A DNA stretch of 64,000 nucleotides, taken from the NCBI GenBank assembly GCA_031763025.1, contig JASSKH010000025.1:1-64000 (forward strand). The letters run 5' to 3'. The notes under the pieces are model-generated. The model was not told where the DNA came from and ran no database searches. It saw only the letters and a program-made list of their open reading frames with translations. Source of the DNA: Macrocystis pyrifera. Its lineage: Eukaryota > Sar > Phaeophyceae > Laminariales > Laminariaceae. Shown piece by piece: positions 44,188 through 54,329 of this stretch. Position 1 is the first letter of the stretch. Each line of letters begins with the position of its first letter. The position numbers and the translations under genes were made by a program.

Positions 44188-44479
44188 TACGACAACGGCA
44201 ACCGACAGTCGCCAGGGCAACAGTTACATCGACAACGCACCGAGCCTGCCCCCTCGTCTTCAGCATTGACGGTGTATAGCCCCGCGACCAATACTTCCGC
44301 ACCTGCCGCCCCCGCGAACATGCGGATGGGCAGCACCAACTCCAAGTACCCACCCGAACCAACGGCAGCCGGGCACCTTCCGCATCAACAGACAAGCCGA
44401 TGGTGGAGCAACTGTCGCATCTCCACCAACAGCATCTACTGCGAGCACCCGAGGTTCCCAGGACGCACGAGTAAATCAC

Positions 44480-45427
44480 GTGCACCACGCCAACCCGACC
44501 CCTGCCCCCCAATGCCCCCCCCCTACCCCAGCCCATTTCACAGCCACTTGTCCAAGCACTGATCATCTTGCCCAAGTGATTGCCTTGAGGTGTGGGCGGG
44601 AGGAGGCCAAGACGCCGAGCCCCGCCGGGATGCTCCACTCGACGTCTTCTGGGGGTGAGCAACGCTGCTTGCCGACTATTGCCGAGACCCCAGACATTGC
44701 TACCCTGGGAAACGTCTCGACGATTACGGCTACCAGCGGTTCCGGTTCACACGAAACTACTGTTTCGTCTACCGGGCCATCGCCCCCTGAGCCTGCCTCA
44801 TATTGGCCGCTCCATACGCGCGTGTTCCAGCATGCGCGTATTTCTTGTGACAGCGTTGAACCCGCGAACGACGGGCTTCCTCCAGCTGCCACGGTGTTGA
44901 CACCACCGCTGTCCCTGAGCTCGAGGGACAGTCCCGTTTTAAATACGGAAGACTCGCGACCAACGTCGACCAGGGTCTGCCCTGAGCCCCCTGACCCGTC
45001 CTCCTCGCCTGCTTCGCGCAAAGCGTGGACACGGACCCCAGGTGTGGCATCCCCTAGCGAGTATGCCCCTGTTCTCCAACAGTTGGACGATAGGGCGCTT
45101 GAGGGTCGTCCCGCCCGGCTTATAAGCCCCGGCGAGGACCGCCCCAGTACCTCGGCTTTGCCGAGCAATTCCCCCGCGAACACGAGGGTTCCGGCCAGCA
45201 CCGCTCGATCGTTGCTGACTCTACCTCCGTCGTCGACGCCAGGTGGCGATAGGAAAGAATATCGTCGCCCCCCACCCCCAACACAAAAGACGCCATCAAC
45301 TGCACACGTCACCGCAGAGGCCGCCTCATCTTCCACTTCTTCTGGGACTCCTCTTTGGTCTTTCCGCAGTGGTATCTGTGCGACATCGAACACAATGGCG
45401 TCACATACAACTGCGCTGAGCAGATGA
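44480..45427 (+). CDS. Proline/serine-rich Gag-Pol linker, second element
   Basis: A 315-codon frame of low complexity rich in Pro, Ser, Thr and Arg. It contains VIALRCG at about 44580, echoed in the giant element. It has no enzymatic motif and is probably disordered. It overlaps the NADAR-protease frame by 175 bases (45253-45427) in the -1 register. Whether translation enters it from Gag is unclear because about 290 bases of another frame lie between. Confidence 0.55.
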   Translation: MHHANPTPAPQCPPPTPAHFTATCPSTDHLAQVIALRCGREEAKTPSPAGMLHSTSSGGEQRCLPTIAETPDIATLGNVSTITATSGSGSHETTVSSTGPSPPEPASYWPLHTRVFQHARISCDSVEPANDGLPPAATVLTPPLSLSSRDSPVLNTEDSRPTSTRVCPEPPDPSSSPASRKAWTRTPGVASPSEYAPVLQQLDDRALEGRPARLISPGEDRPSTSALPSNSPANTRVPASTARSLLTLPPSSTPGGDRKEYRRPPPPTQKTPSTAHVTAEAASSSTSSGTPLWSFRSGICATSNTMASHTTALSR

Positions 45428-47115
45428 TGATGGCGCAGAAGGCCGCGCTCTTCGGGGACATCACAACTGAGCGCCGCATCAAAGCGACCCGCGACCCGGC
45501 CCGCCAAAAAGCACTTGGGCGAACCGTTTCCGATTTCGACGAAATGGTCTGGGAGCGACACCGCTACACCATCGTCCTCTACATTAACTTCTCCAAGTTC
45601 CGCCAACACCCGGAGCTACGGGAGAAGCTAATAGCAACCGGCGACAAGCACATCGCCGAGGCCAGCCCACACGACCTCATCTGGGGCATAGGCTTCAAGG
45701 CCGACCATCCGGACGCCTGTGACCCGACGCGTTGGCGTGGTCGGAATCTGCTGGGCAGGATACTCATGGACGTTCGAGAAAGCCTCGGCGCCAATCGCTC
45801 CGCCCAGCCTCCATTTCCTCCCCATCTTCACGACCCGGAGCCAACACCCGCCCCCACCGACTCCACCCGGGTCTCCCCCACAGCCGACGGCATCCACGAA
45901 ACAAGCCCGACCCCTCCATGGCAACCGCCTACCTCTCCACTTGGGCCACTCCTACCGCCGTCTACCCCCGACGCCTACCCGAGCAGCCACTTTGCCCAAG
46001 GGTCCACCATCAACACCGCAGCCCACAGCCACCTCCCTACCCGCCGCCCGCCGATACCGGAACACGGACCATGCGGCATCATTACCGTCGACGACGCGTC
46101 GTTCATGACGAAAGTACTCGTGCACAGCGGCCCCCCCCCCGCCACTACGCGCCGCGAACTCGTGGCACTGCTCGATACCGGCTCGCCCCAGTCGTTTATC
46201 ACCTCAACCGCGGTGGAACAACTGAAGGCTTCCCAGGCAGCCACCGATGCGTGCGAACGGCACAGCTCCCCCCGTTCATGGGGAGGTTTCGGCACTTCAG
46301 CCCCCCTCTCCACCTCCGTCTCCATCCGCTTAAGCATCCAGTTTATGCGCCTCCAGTCCCCCACCGCTGCCCTGGCAGTATGGGCCTGCGTAGTTCCTGC
46401 AGGAACCACGCAGCACCCCATCCTTCTGGGACGAGACAGCTGGATGCGCTTCGAGCAACGCTCGTATACCACGCTCCAGCAACAGCCCACCCCCCCCTAC
46501 CAACCTCCCCGGCGAACCCGCGGTGAGCTCTCCTTGAACCACCATGACCCCAACGGAGCCTCAGCATTCATTCCCGACGATCGTTCCACTGACGACGTCT
46601 ACCCCCTCCGATTCGCCGGCAACAAAGCTATTTCGCTTTCCTCCACCCCCAAGCTCGTCAAGGTCAACCTGGCGCGTCAGTCAGGCGCTCCAGCATTTAC
46701 CGGGAACTACATGGTGAACATGCTCCCCCGCCAGAATCCCCTTTCCGACCCGGCCATTTTCGTCTCCGACGAATACCAAACGGTCCCACTATCTGGATCT
46801 ACCGATCTCGAGCCGGGCGACCTCCTCGGAACCTCCTGCTCCCCACCGGTACAGGTACCACTTTCCACCCTTGGACACCCTTCCTTGGCCCCTCCCCATC
46901 CCCCTCCGATTCCGGATGTACATGCCCTCCACGACAACATCCCCGTGGCCGACCAGAGCCCATCGACAGACGACTCTCCTACCGCACCAAAAGCCCCGTG
47001 CCCACAACTTCTTGCACGCCTCAACGCCGACCAACGGGAAAGCTTCCTCGACCTCTGGGAACGTCTGCCGTTACACCTACGCGACGGCAACTTCGACCTG
47101 CACGGTTCTAGATGA
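45253..47115 (+). CDS. NADAR-protease fusion at the start of Pol, intact frame
   Basis: One open frame of about 620 codons. NADAR (45328-45792): HFFWDSSLVFPQW, YNCAEQMMMAQKAALFGD, ALGRTVSDFDEMVWERHRY, LIATGDKHIAEASPHDLIWG and RGRNLLGRILMDVRESL, all hallmark blocks of the family. After about 110 residues of Pro-rich linker comes an aspartic protease with ALLDTGSPQSFI (DTG at 46174-46182) and LLGRDSWMRFEQRSY, then a conserved post-protease segment (VNLARQSGAPAFTGNYMVNM). NADAR proteins hydrolyse ADP-ribose-type N-glycosidic links. The direct fusion shows the domain is a polyprotein part, likely released by the adjacent protease. A TGA at 47113-47115 ends the frame just before the RT remnant. 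Confidence 0.92.
   Translation, partial: ERISSPPTPNTKDAINCTRHRRGRLIFHFFWDSSLVFPQWYLCDIEHNGVTYNCAEQMMMAQKAALFGDITTERRIKATRDPARQKALGRTVSDFDEMVWERHRYTIVLYINFSKFRQHPELREKLIATGDKHIAEASPHDLIWGIGFKADHPDACDPTRWRGRNLLGRILMDVRESLGANRSAQPPFPPHLHDPEPTPAPTDSTRVSPTADGIHETSPTPPWQPPTSPLGPLLPPSTPDAYPSSHFAQGSTINTAAHSHLPTRRPPIPEHGPCGIITVDDASFMTKVLVHSGPPPATTRRELVALLDTGSPQSFITSTAVEQLKASQAATDACERHSSPRSWGGFGTSAPLSTSVSIRLSIQFMRLQSPTAALAVWACVVPAGTTQHPILLGRDSWMRFEQRSYTTLQQQPTPPYQPPRRTRGELSLNHHDPNGASAFIPDDRSTDDVYPLRFAGNKAISLSSTPKLVKVNLARQSGAPAFTGNYMVNMLPRQNPLSDPAIFVSDEYQTVPLSGSTDLEPGDLLGTSCSPPVQVPLSTLGHPSLAPPHPPPIPDVHALHDNIPVADQSPSTDDSPTAPKAPCPQLLARLNADQRESFLDLWERLPLHLRDGNFDLHGSR
45268..45274 (+). promoter_or_regulatory. 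Candidate -1 frameshift heptamer before NADAR
   Basis: C CCC CCA in the linker frame is the first such run after the stop (TAG 45250-45252) that opens the NADAR frame. Slipping back one base moves ribosomes into that frame. The giant element has a C6 run in the same place (22884-22889). Confidence 0.4.
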
Positions 47116-47350
47116 ACCCCGTCGGTGATCAACAACCTGGGAGACGTCCTCTGCGAATTCCAGGACGTCTTCTCAACCACCAAGACTGACTTCGGCTCGT
47201 GCCCGCTCATGCCGTTCAAGATCACCGTACCCCCGGACAGCCCAACGTCTCGAGCTCCTTTCAGCGTACACCTACACGCTGGAGTACCGGAAGGGCACGG
47301 CCAACGGCAACGCCGACTTCCTCTCCCCGCTTCCCCAACCAGCCACCGAC
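47116..47350 (+). pseudogene. RT remnant fused to the RNase H end (internal deletion)
   Basis: The RT entry (LGDVLCEFQDVFSTTKTDFG, then PFKITVPPDSPTSRAPF) stops abruptly near 47255. The sequence continues in another frame with YTYTLEYRKGTANGNADFLS, the last segment of RNase H. In the giant element those two points are about 1.18 kb apart (24915 and 26095), so the whole RT palm, catalytic box, connection and most of RNase H are gone. This copy cannot reverse transcribe by itself. Confidence 0.92.
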
Positions 47351-49174
47351 GCCGACCGCACCGGACGCAACCGCCTCACTGGCCCCGAAACCGTCGGCAT
47401 CTACCTCATCCGCCCCTGCGGCTTCGCGCCGAACGACCCTTCCACCCCCGGGTATCGGCTTGGGTGGGCTCGTGTCTCCCTCTTCCAGACTCATCCCAAC
47501 CGTCCAGCCACTCCCCTCACCGACGACTTCCGCGACTTTCGCCTACTCAGACCACGTATGGAGCACCCCACCCTTTCCCCCGCAACCCACACCTTCATCG
47601 GGCCTATTGCGACCAGCGACTCCACCACCGGACAGCTTGCCGGCACCGAGAATGCCGCCGTGAACACCGGAGCTCCTCCAGGCTCGGCTTCCATGCCGTC
47701 CGTCGTCTCTCCGCCGCCCACCATTGGCGCCACGACACCAGCCCTTTCAGGTCTGATATCTTCTCGGACCCGCCATCGCGTCGCCGCTGCCGCGGGAACC
47801 CCTCGGCCTACAGCCGACTACCGGTTTGGACGCCGACCGCCACCCAAGCCATTGGCGCCCACTACGCAAAGATCGACCCCGTCAACAACGCCCTCTCCGC
47901 CGGCATCACCACCACCGGTAGTGCCCCTTCTTGAGCCCGTCGTCGAACCCGATGACGACCCCTACCTCCTCGCCTACGTCGAGCACTACACCTACAAAGA
48001 CTGGGCGCGAGAAAAACGCGCGGAGCCCCTGTGCTGCGCCACCATCCGCTTTCTGTCGTTGGACTCCCCCAGCCCCACGCCGCACGACCTCCTGGACTTC
48101 ATCCCCCCGGCCCGGCGCCCACAACGTTCGGAATCTTGCCTCCAAAAGCAAGCTACACCGTACCGACGACGAAACCACCCTCCTGGTCCAACGACCACCC
48201 ACAACCTCATCCGGGAACAGCCTACCACCACCCGCCCCCTCTACCCCACGCGTCTACGTGCCAATGTTAATGCGCCCTTGGGTGCTGAACACATGCCACG
48301 CCACCACCTCTCTACACCTGGGAGTCACCCGAACGGTCCGCATGTTGGCACGTTTCTTTTGGTGGATTGGCATGGACGCTTCCGTCCCCTGGTGGATCCG
48401 CGGTTGCCTTCAATGCCAGGCGCGGAAGACCTCCCGGCACACCATTCGTGGCCCATCCTTTCTCTTCCTTTGCCCAACGGGCCTGGCATCACCGTCAGCG
48501 TCGACTACTTCGGGCCCCTGCCGCTCACGCCGCGCGGGAACGTCCACATCCTCCTCTTCACAGACCGCTTCAGTCGCCGCGCCGATATGTATGCCGTTTC
48601 AGCGGCGCAGTTCACGGCCGCCGGCACTGCCGACATCTTCCTGAACGAGTACATCCCTCTCTGGGGGTACCCGGTTACACGTCTCTCCGACAACGGACTA
48701 CACTTCACCTCCAAGCTTGCGAACATCGTCTACGAACGCCTTGACATCCACAAGGTCAACCCCAACTCCTACCACCCCTGCACCAACGGCGGCGTCGAGC
48801 GCGTCAACCACGTGCTGGCCCACATGCTCTCTATGGTTGGCAACGAACCGCAGACCGACTGGGACGTGCTGCTCCCACACGTGTCGTCGGCCTGCAACAA
48901 TTCCGTGAACGCCGCCACAGGGCTTGCACCTAACGAAATCCACATGGGCCGCCTTCCTCGCCTCCCGCTCTCGGTCTTCGAACCCGACAACATCGGCGGT
49001 CACCAAAGCTTGGACCGCGATCACCTGGTTTACATCAGCCTCGCCACCGACCGACAACGACGCGCCTATTCCCTCGTTCGCGAACTACACCGACTCACCG
49101 TCTCGCGTCTTCAGCGCCGCAATGCGCCCATCATGGCCGCCTTCCTAGCATCCCCCCCCCCCCCTTCACCGTAG
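47351..49174 (+). pseudogene. Spacer and integrase of the second element, D-D-E intact
   Basis: A Pro/Ser-rich spacer with GLISSRTRHRVAAAAG leads to the integrase. The zinc-binding domain is in a neighbouring frame (about 48290-48425: CHATTSLHLG and CLQCQARK), bracketed by compensating frameshifts at about 48120 and 48430. The core resumes in the main frame: SVDYFGPLPLTPRGN (first Asp), RLSDNGLHFTSKL (second Asp), NGGVERVNHVLAHML (Glu present, unlike the giant element). ATGLAPNEIHM follows. The frame ends at TAG 49172-49174 after a 14-base C run (about 49152-49165) that probably caused the final shift. Confidence 0.9.
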
Positions 49175-49184
49175 GCGGCTGGGT

Positions 49185-50216
49185 TTGGGTCTACAATTCC
49201 GCCTCAACCATCCGCCAAGGCGTCAAAAAGGGCACCGACGCAACCGTCCTCAAGACGAAGCTTTCCCTGAACTGGAATGGCCCCTTCAAGGTCCTCGCCG
49301 CAGGGCCGACGCCCGCCTCAAAACCCCCGACAATCGCCCCCTTCACGACAAGCTACTTTTCCTCGACCTTCCATCCGACCTCTCGGGACGGGACTCCAAG
49401 CCACGCGTCTCCGTCCAACGATGCAAACCTTGCCGGAACCCCCCCGACGCACCAGCGACATCCCCAAGCATCTGCCCGCGGACCTTACTACATACGTGCT
49501 CACGGCTTCTGCCGCCAAGTCCCCCCCCCCCTTACCACGTCACCGTCGACGACGTCACTCCTCCACCGGAACGCCTCGAGGTCGAGCAGATCACTGGCCA
49601 TCAACTCGTACGCGGCGGCGAAGTCATCGCCGTTCTGTACCAGACTCACTGGACTGGACTTCTCAGCCCCTCTTGGGAACGCGAGCTGGACCTTCAACGC
49701 TTCCGGCGCCACATCCTACGGTACTGGTCACGATCACCAACCCAGCACCGCCAGACGAACCGCCTCTACCGCCAGATGCGCATCGGCGCCGCTCACCGCG
49801 AACTGGCACGATCTCAAGGACAAATCTTCCTCGCCCCAGGCTACGCCTTGGTCTCCCGCAGCCTTTGGCTCCACAACTTCAGCACCACCATCCTACCCTC
49901 CGGAGCACACATATGGTACAAGGCGCGCGACGGCCTTTGGTGACTGGGCAAGGTCGCTCACAGCTCACCCCCTGACGCCTCTTCGGGAACTCCGCCGGAG
50001 CCTTCACCGGGAAGCTCCTACATCGTCCGGTTCCTGGACGACCCCGGCCCGATCAAGATCGACCTCCAACCTGCCCGCTACACTACAGCACGGAACGCCG
50101 TATACGGATCGTGGTGTCTTCAACGCCATGGGAATGGGAGCCCAGCACGTGGGGTGCTGCGGAACTCTGATGTGTCCCGCGGAACCCCCACCGTTTCCAC
50201 TCCCCCCCCTGGTTAG
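49185..50216 (+). pseudogene. Integrase tail, chromodomain and Tudor-like segment, second element
   Basis: After an out-of-register start the frame regains homology at about 49330 (LLFLDLPSDLSGRDSKPRVS). The chromodomain is at about 49568-49735 (ERLEVEQITGHQLVRGG, YQTHWTGLLSPSWERELDL), followed by YRQMRIGAAHRELARSQG. The Tudor-like segment begins with GAHIWYKARDGLW and is cut by TGA at 49941-49943, where the giant element has Trp. It continues with YIVRFLDDPGPIK and YGSWCLQ, to a stop at 50214-50216. Conservation on both sides of that TGA marks it as a single nonsense change. Confidence 0.88.
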
Positions 50217-51774
50217 CCTTAGTTTAGTCTTTTGTTAGTTCTAGGTATTTGGTTCTGGTTAGTCTGCAATATCTTAAGAGTAGTTCTTCAGGGCTAGTCT
50301 TCAATAGTCATCAGCAGTCATCTTCTTGGGAGTGTTTGTTTCCATCTACCGCCACCGGTATCGCTTGACCGACCCCGTGTTGGCTACCGATCCGAGGCCG
50401 TGTATGTTTCTTTTTTTGGGTGTGTTTGGGAGTATCATCGTCCCCCCCCCCCCACCCCCCCCGTTTGTTTTTCTTCTTATCTCCTACGGCTCCGTGTAAC
50501 CTCCTTACGTTCAGGCCACCGACTCGTAGCGATATCTTCATTTGTATTTGTGTTCGTACTCCAATAGCCTACAGCCAATTATCGGCGATATCACGCCGAG
50601 GTAAAATCGTGTTGTAGCCTGAGCTGTACTCTGACCTTAGTCGACTTCCGCCGACCTGTGTTTCAGACGGTCCTCGAGCTAAGACTATATCGAGCTTCCA
50701 GCTCACCCGTGTTCCTTCCATGTTTGACAAAGAGAGGTCCCGATAGCATTGCCGCCCCGGAAGGCCGCTGAGTTATCGGCCATACATAAGCGGTTCGGAC
50801 ATGATCGATTTCTCCTGACCTGTGTCCAGCTTTTTGTCTGTTTTCTGGTCCCGATGGTATTTCGTTTTCTCTTTCCCTTTTCTTCTTCTTTCTTTCTTGT
50901 CCGGTATTCCGCACACCCCTCTGTCCTCTGGCAAACGACACCGCGTTTGATGTCCCCCCGGTTGACCGAGTTGCACACGCTAGTGTTTGGACCCCACGCT
51001 ATCTACAACTTCGAACTGCACGCATCAGGCCGATTTTCTTGCGGATTTTCTTGCCGCCACCATCTTTGAGTTTGTTTTTGTTGAGTTGCTTACCTTGCTA
51101 CGTTTGTTGGTATTGTTCACACGACGAACAGGTCTCCGAGACGCCGCGTTGTTCGTTCAGTCTCTCGGTTTTAGTAGTCCCTAGCGCACGCAGCCCTCAT
51201 AGCACTCTAGCTGTGTCTCTTCTGTCTCGCGTGATGTCTACCTTGTTAGGACCTTCGCCACAAGACAAAGCATGGCACCTAACGGATATATATGTGTCTT
51301 TGAATTGTGATCACTGTCTCCTTTTTAGAGTTTCCTCGTTCGCCAACCCGGTTCAGCGAACAACCCTTTCGTACCTCCTTGGGCCCCAGACAATGGCTCC
51401 AGTAATACGCTTGTACGTCCTTCTTTTGCCTTCACTTCGGTCTTCGTTTTCTTAACCCTTCGCTTCGGTTTCTGTCTCCTTTTGCGTTCGTCTTTCTTTG
51501 TTTTCATTTTGGGTGATTTCTCCTTTCGCGTCTGCTTTGCGTTCTGTCTCTCTCTCTCTCTTTTAGTCTCCCTTCCAGTGGTTGTTCTCAGCGAACACCC
51601 CCTCTTCGTAGTGTTTGGGTTTTATTACGAGGTGTGGGGGGATCTATAGCCTCATTTCTTTTGTTTCGAATAGCCGCATCTTCGACCATTTTTTCCTGGC
51701 CGTTTGGGATGAACTTTGTCATCACCCTCCGACCATCTTGTGGTCTGCATATACGACTATTCAGGGTGGGCTAA
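50217..51774 (+). other. 3' untranslated region of the second element, with polypurine tract
   Basis: T-rich with no supported gene. It contains a C-rich run at about 50442-50461 and CT microsatellites at about 51548-51562. The block just before the 3' LTR, CTGCATATACGAC..TTCAGGGTGGGCTA (51746-51773), is shared with the giant element and includes the likely polypurine tract AGGGTGGG (51763-51770). Confidence 0.65.
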
Positions 51775-52275
51775 TGTGATATGGGTGGAGTATTCATGGG
51801 CTATAGATATAGATAATATGTTGCAGTCTTGTAGTCTCACGAATACGAGAATAATCCAAAGAATGGATTAACCCGGCGGATATTCCGTTAGTTGGGAGTA
51901 ACGTTCTCTTAGGAATGTTCCCTAGGGCGGAAAACCCCTTAGATGAGAGTAATGTTCCTTAACGCAGATAGGATCACGAAGTGAGATATTCTTCTATTAG
52001 CAGAAGAACGATTGGTAGCCATAGGAAAGTTCTGTAGGCGTACATCAGATAAGAGGAATTTAGGAGAGCTTGTGGCGTGGGGTGGGACGAGTATATCTGG
52101 GCGTCGAGTCCCGCCCCCCTACCTCTCACTTCTCTACCAGAGCACCTCCTCAGCTCTCGCCATCAATAAGAAGATCTAAATCAGAAGAAGCGAAGCACTG
52201 CTTTCCAGCTGCCAGAACAACCTGCGTCCCTTACCACTACCCTTACCACTACCCTAGAGCGGTCACCGCTTCACA
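51775..52275 (+). repeat. 3' LTR of the second large element
   Basis: 501 bp, TGTGATAT...GCTTCACA, followed by the target duplication TTGT (52276-52279). It contains a perfect short tandem of CCCTTACCACTAC near 52229-52254. Confidence 0.95.
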
Positions 52276-52279
52276 TTGT

Positions 52280-54329
52280 GTAGTCTGTTGTTTTGTATGT
52301 TCACAGCAGTCTTTGCAGCACCATGGACACTCGGCGTTTCGTCTGCACCACCTCGCGTCGAGGTGGTCTCCGGTTTGGTACGGCAAGATAATTTCGTGCC
52401 GAGCAGGCGGTTCTGCGAGGACGGTCTGGAAGCTTTAAAGCTGTCAACGGGGGGGGGGGGGGGAGCCAGAGCAAATACTCTTGGCGCTCCCGCCGTGGCA
52501 AACAAACGAAGCATATTAATAGTGACTCTTTGCAGGTCCAAGTGGAGCCCGTGGTACCTACACCCTGAAGAAAACAAAACTATTCAGATTTTGGAGGCCA
52601 TGTGGCACGCTTAATGCTTTAAAAGCGCATTCCTTTTTTTTTCTGGATTGTCATGGACATCACACCCCTCGTGGCGCGCGTTTTTTACTTGGTTTTAGCA
52701 TGTACCTGATTTAGGCTCAAACGGATCAGGTATACCTGATTTTGGCATTTGCCCTTTTTTAATTTTGCTCCAAGATACCCTACCTAGGGAATCAAAATTA
52801 ATTTTCAAAGGTTTCAAAGTTGACGTTTTTTTAGTACCTACCAGGTGCCAGCAGGATGGGGGGGCTGCCGGCAGGGAGTGAGGAAATAGGGAGGAGGGAT
52901 AGAAGGGAGGGAGAAAGGGAGGGATGGAGAGAGGGAGGGAGGGAGAGGGGGAGAGAGGGTGTGAGGGACGGAAAGAAGCTTGGAGAAGGGAAGAACGGAG
53001 TATAGCCTTTGCCACTGCTGTGCCGCTGATCGCTCGTCCACACGAAAATAGAGTTGACAAACAAGTTTTCCGGGCCTCGGACGAGCCCTCACGTCCCGTC
53101 ACCCCGATTGGGATGCTGGAAGTCAACTCTGATGACTCCACACACAGAGCACCCGATGAGGTGTGGTTTGGACCACGACGATCGCCTGGGCAAGGCCTTC
53201 GACCTGATGCGTGCGGCATGAGCGTAGCCGTTTCAAACGAAACTTGTCCCGTAGATAACCATTGAGTGACCCTGATCGGGCAAATATTTTTTCTGAATCA
53301 ACCACATTCCTCAACGCAACAAGGCCACCTACTTTCGCCATGAGAAACCTCGCCGGGATACACTATCTGATCGGGATCAAAAATCTTCAAAAATCAACGT
53401 CAACAATCGCGATCAGAATCGGGGTCAAGAATAGCGATAATCGCGGTCAAGAGTTGCCTTCAACAGCAGGGATCAATACTAACCTTTCCGCACGCAGTCG
53501 TTTGGGATTTAGTGCAGACGGAAAACCCACGAAAAATCTCTTTGGAATTGTTTTGTTCCGTCACCCGGCGACATACAAAAACGCCTCTGTTGTCGGGTGC
53601 ACAAAGCTTACCGAAGGGAAACGAGCGGAAGCAAACGGGGTGCTACAAGCTACAGCATTGCATGAATAAGGAGGCGATTTCCCTAGGGAGGCACCAGTTT
53701 GCACGAGGAGAGGGCAGAGTAAACAGAGTTTATCTACAAACTTACTGTAGTGAGGTGCCGACATCCTGCGAACGCGAACCATAGCACTCCGCGGGAGGCC
53801 AACGCTGTACTTGTCCGTGTGAGCCAACCGCAACGGATCTCAAGATAAATTCTAGTGGTAGAGCCTGAGACTGTTTTCCGTGAGTTACGGTGGAGAAAAT
53901 AGTACGTACGCGTGTACGCATCTTAATGTTTTGCGTACCAGGAGCATATTGCTTAATCGAAATAGCAATACAAGCCGCCCATCGTACTACTACAAGCACA
54001 ATATGACACACATCTTGGTATTTTCTTCGCGGGGCACAGAAAGGGGCGCGCGAAAACCCTGAAACAACCATGGATCTACCTGAAGGTGCGTCACCCAACC
54101 CTTCGTCCTGCTCGCGCAAGCTAAAACATAGAACGCTGGTGAAACCGCCGCGGCCAATCAGCATCTGACTCAACGGTATTCAACCACAATTCAAGCTCCA
54201 CGCTATGGACATTCTGAACAACAGCACGCAAGGATGCCGTAGTCGGAAAGTTACACGCTTTTGGTACCCGAAGATCTACAAACAATAAACGGTTTAACAA
54301 AATCGTTAACGACTGCCCCTACACAGTGT
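52280..54329. other. Intergenic region right of the second element; no gene called
   Basis: No open frame has domain or splice support. Features seen are a 17-base G run at about 52449, a palindrome ATCAGGTATACCTGAT at about 52727, a purine tract at 52855-52985 of GGGA/GGGAGA repeats, and degenerate GATCAGGATC/GGTCAA repeats at about 53365-53480. Confidence 0.5.
52855..52985 (+). repeat. Polypurine GGGAG-rich tract
   Basis: About 130 bases almost free of pyrimidines on this strand, made of GGGA, GGGAGA and GAGAGG units. Such mirror-like purine tracts can form triplex or G-rich structures. No gene overlaps it. Confidence 0.8.

Larger units (their letters stand above)
39287..52275 (+). mobile_element. 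Second NADAR-carrying Ty3/gypsy element (13.0 kb), RT deleted
   Basis: LTRs of 446 bp (39287-39732) and 501 bp (51775-52275) begin TGTGATAT and end GCTTCACA. The element is flanked by TTGT on both sides (39283-39286 and 52276-52279). Coding order is gag, linker, NADAR-protease in one open frame, a deleted RT/RNase H, integrase with intact D-D-E, chromodomain, Tudor-like tail. A 3-kb leader precedes gag. It is homologous to the giant element throughout pol but has unrelated LTR sequence. The 5' LTR has lost about 50 bp near its end compared with the 3' LTR and the antisense copy at 30469-30964. It could move only with RT supplied by another element. Confidence 0.95.

Noticed and set aside
53262..53669. 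135-codon plus-strand frame
   Set aside because: Built partly on short GATCAG/GGTCAA repeats; no domain and no splice support.
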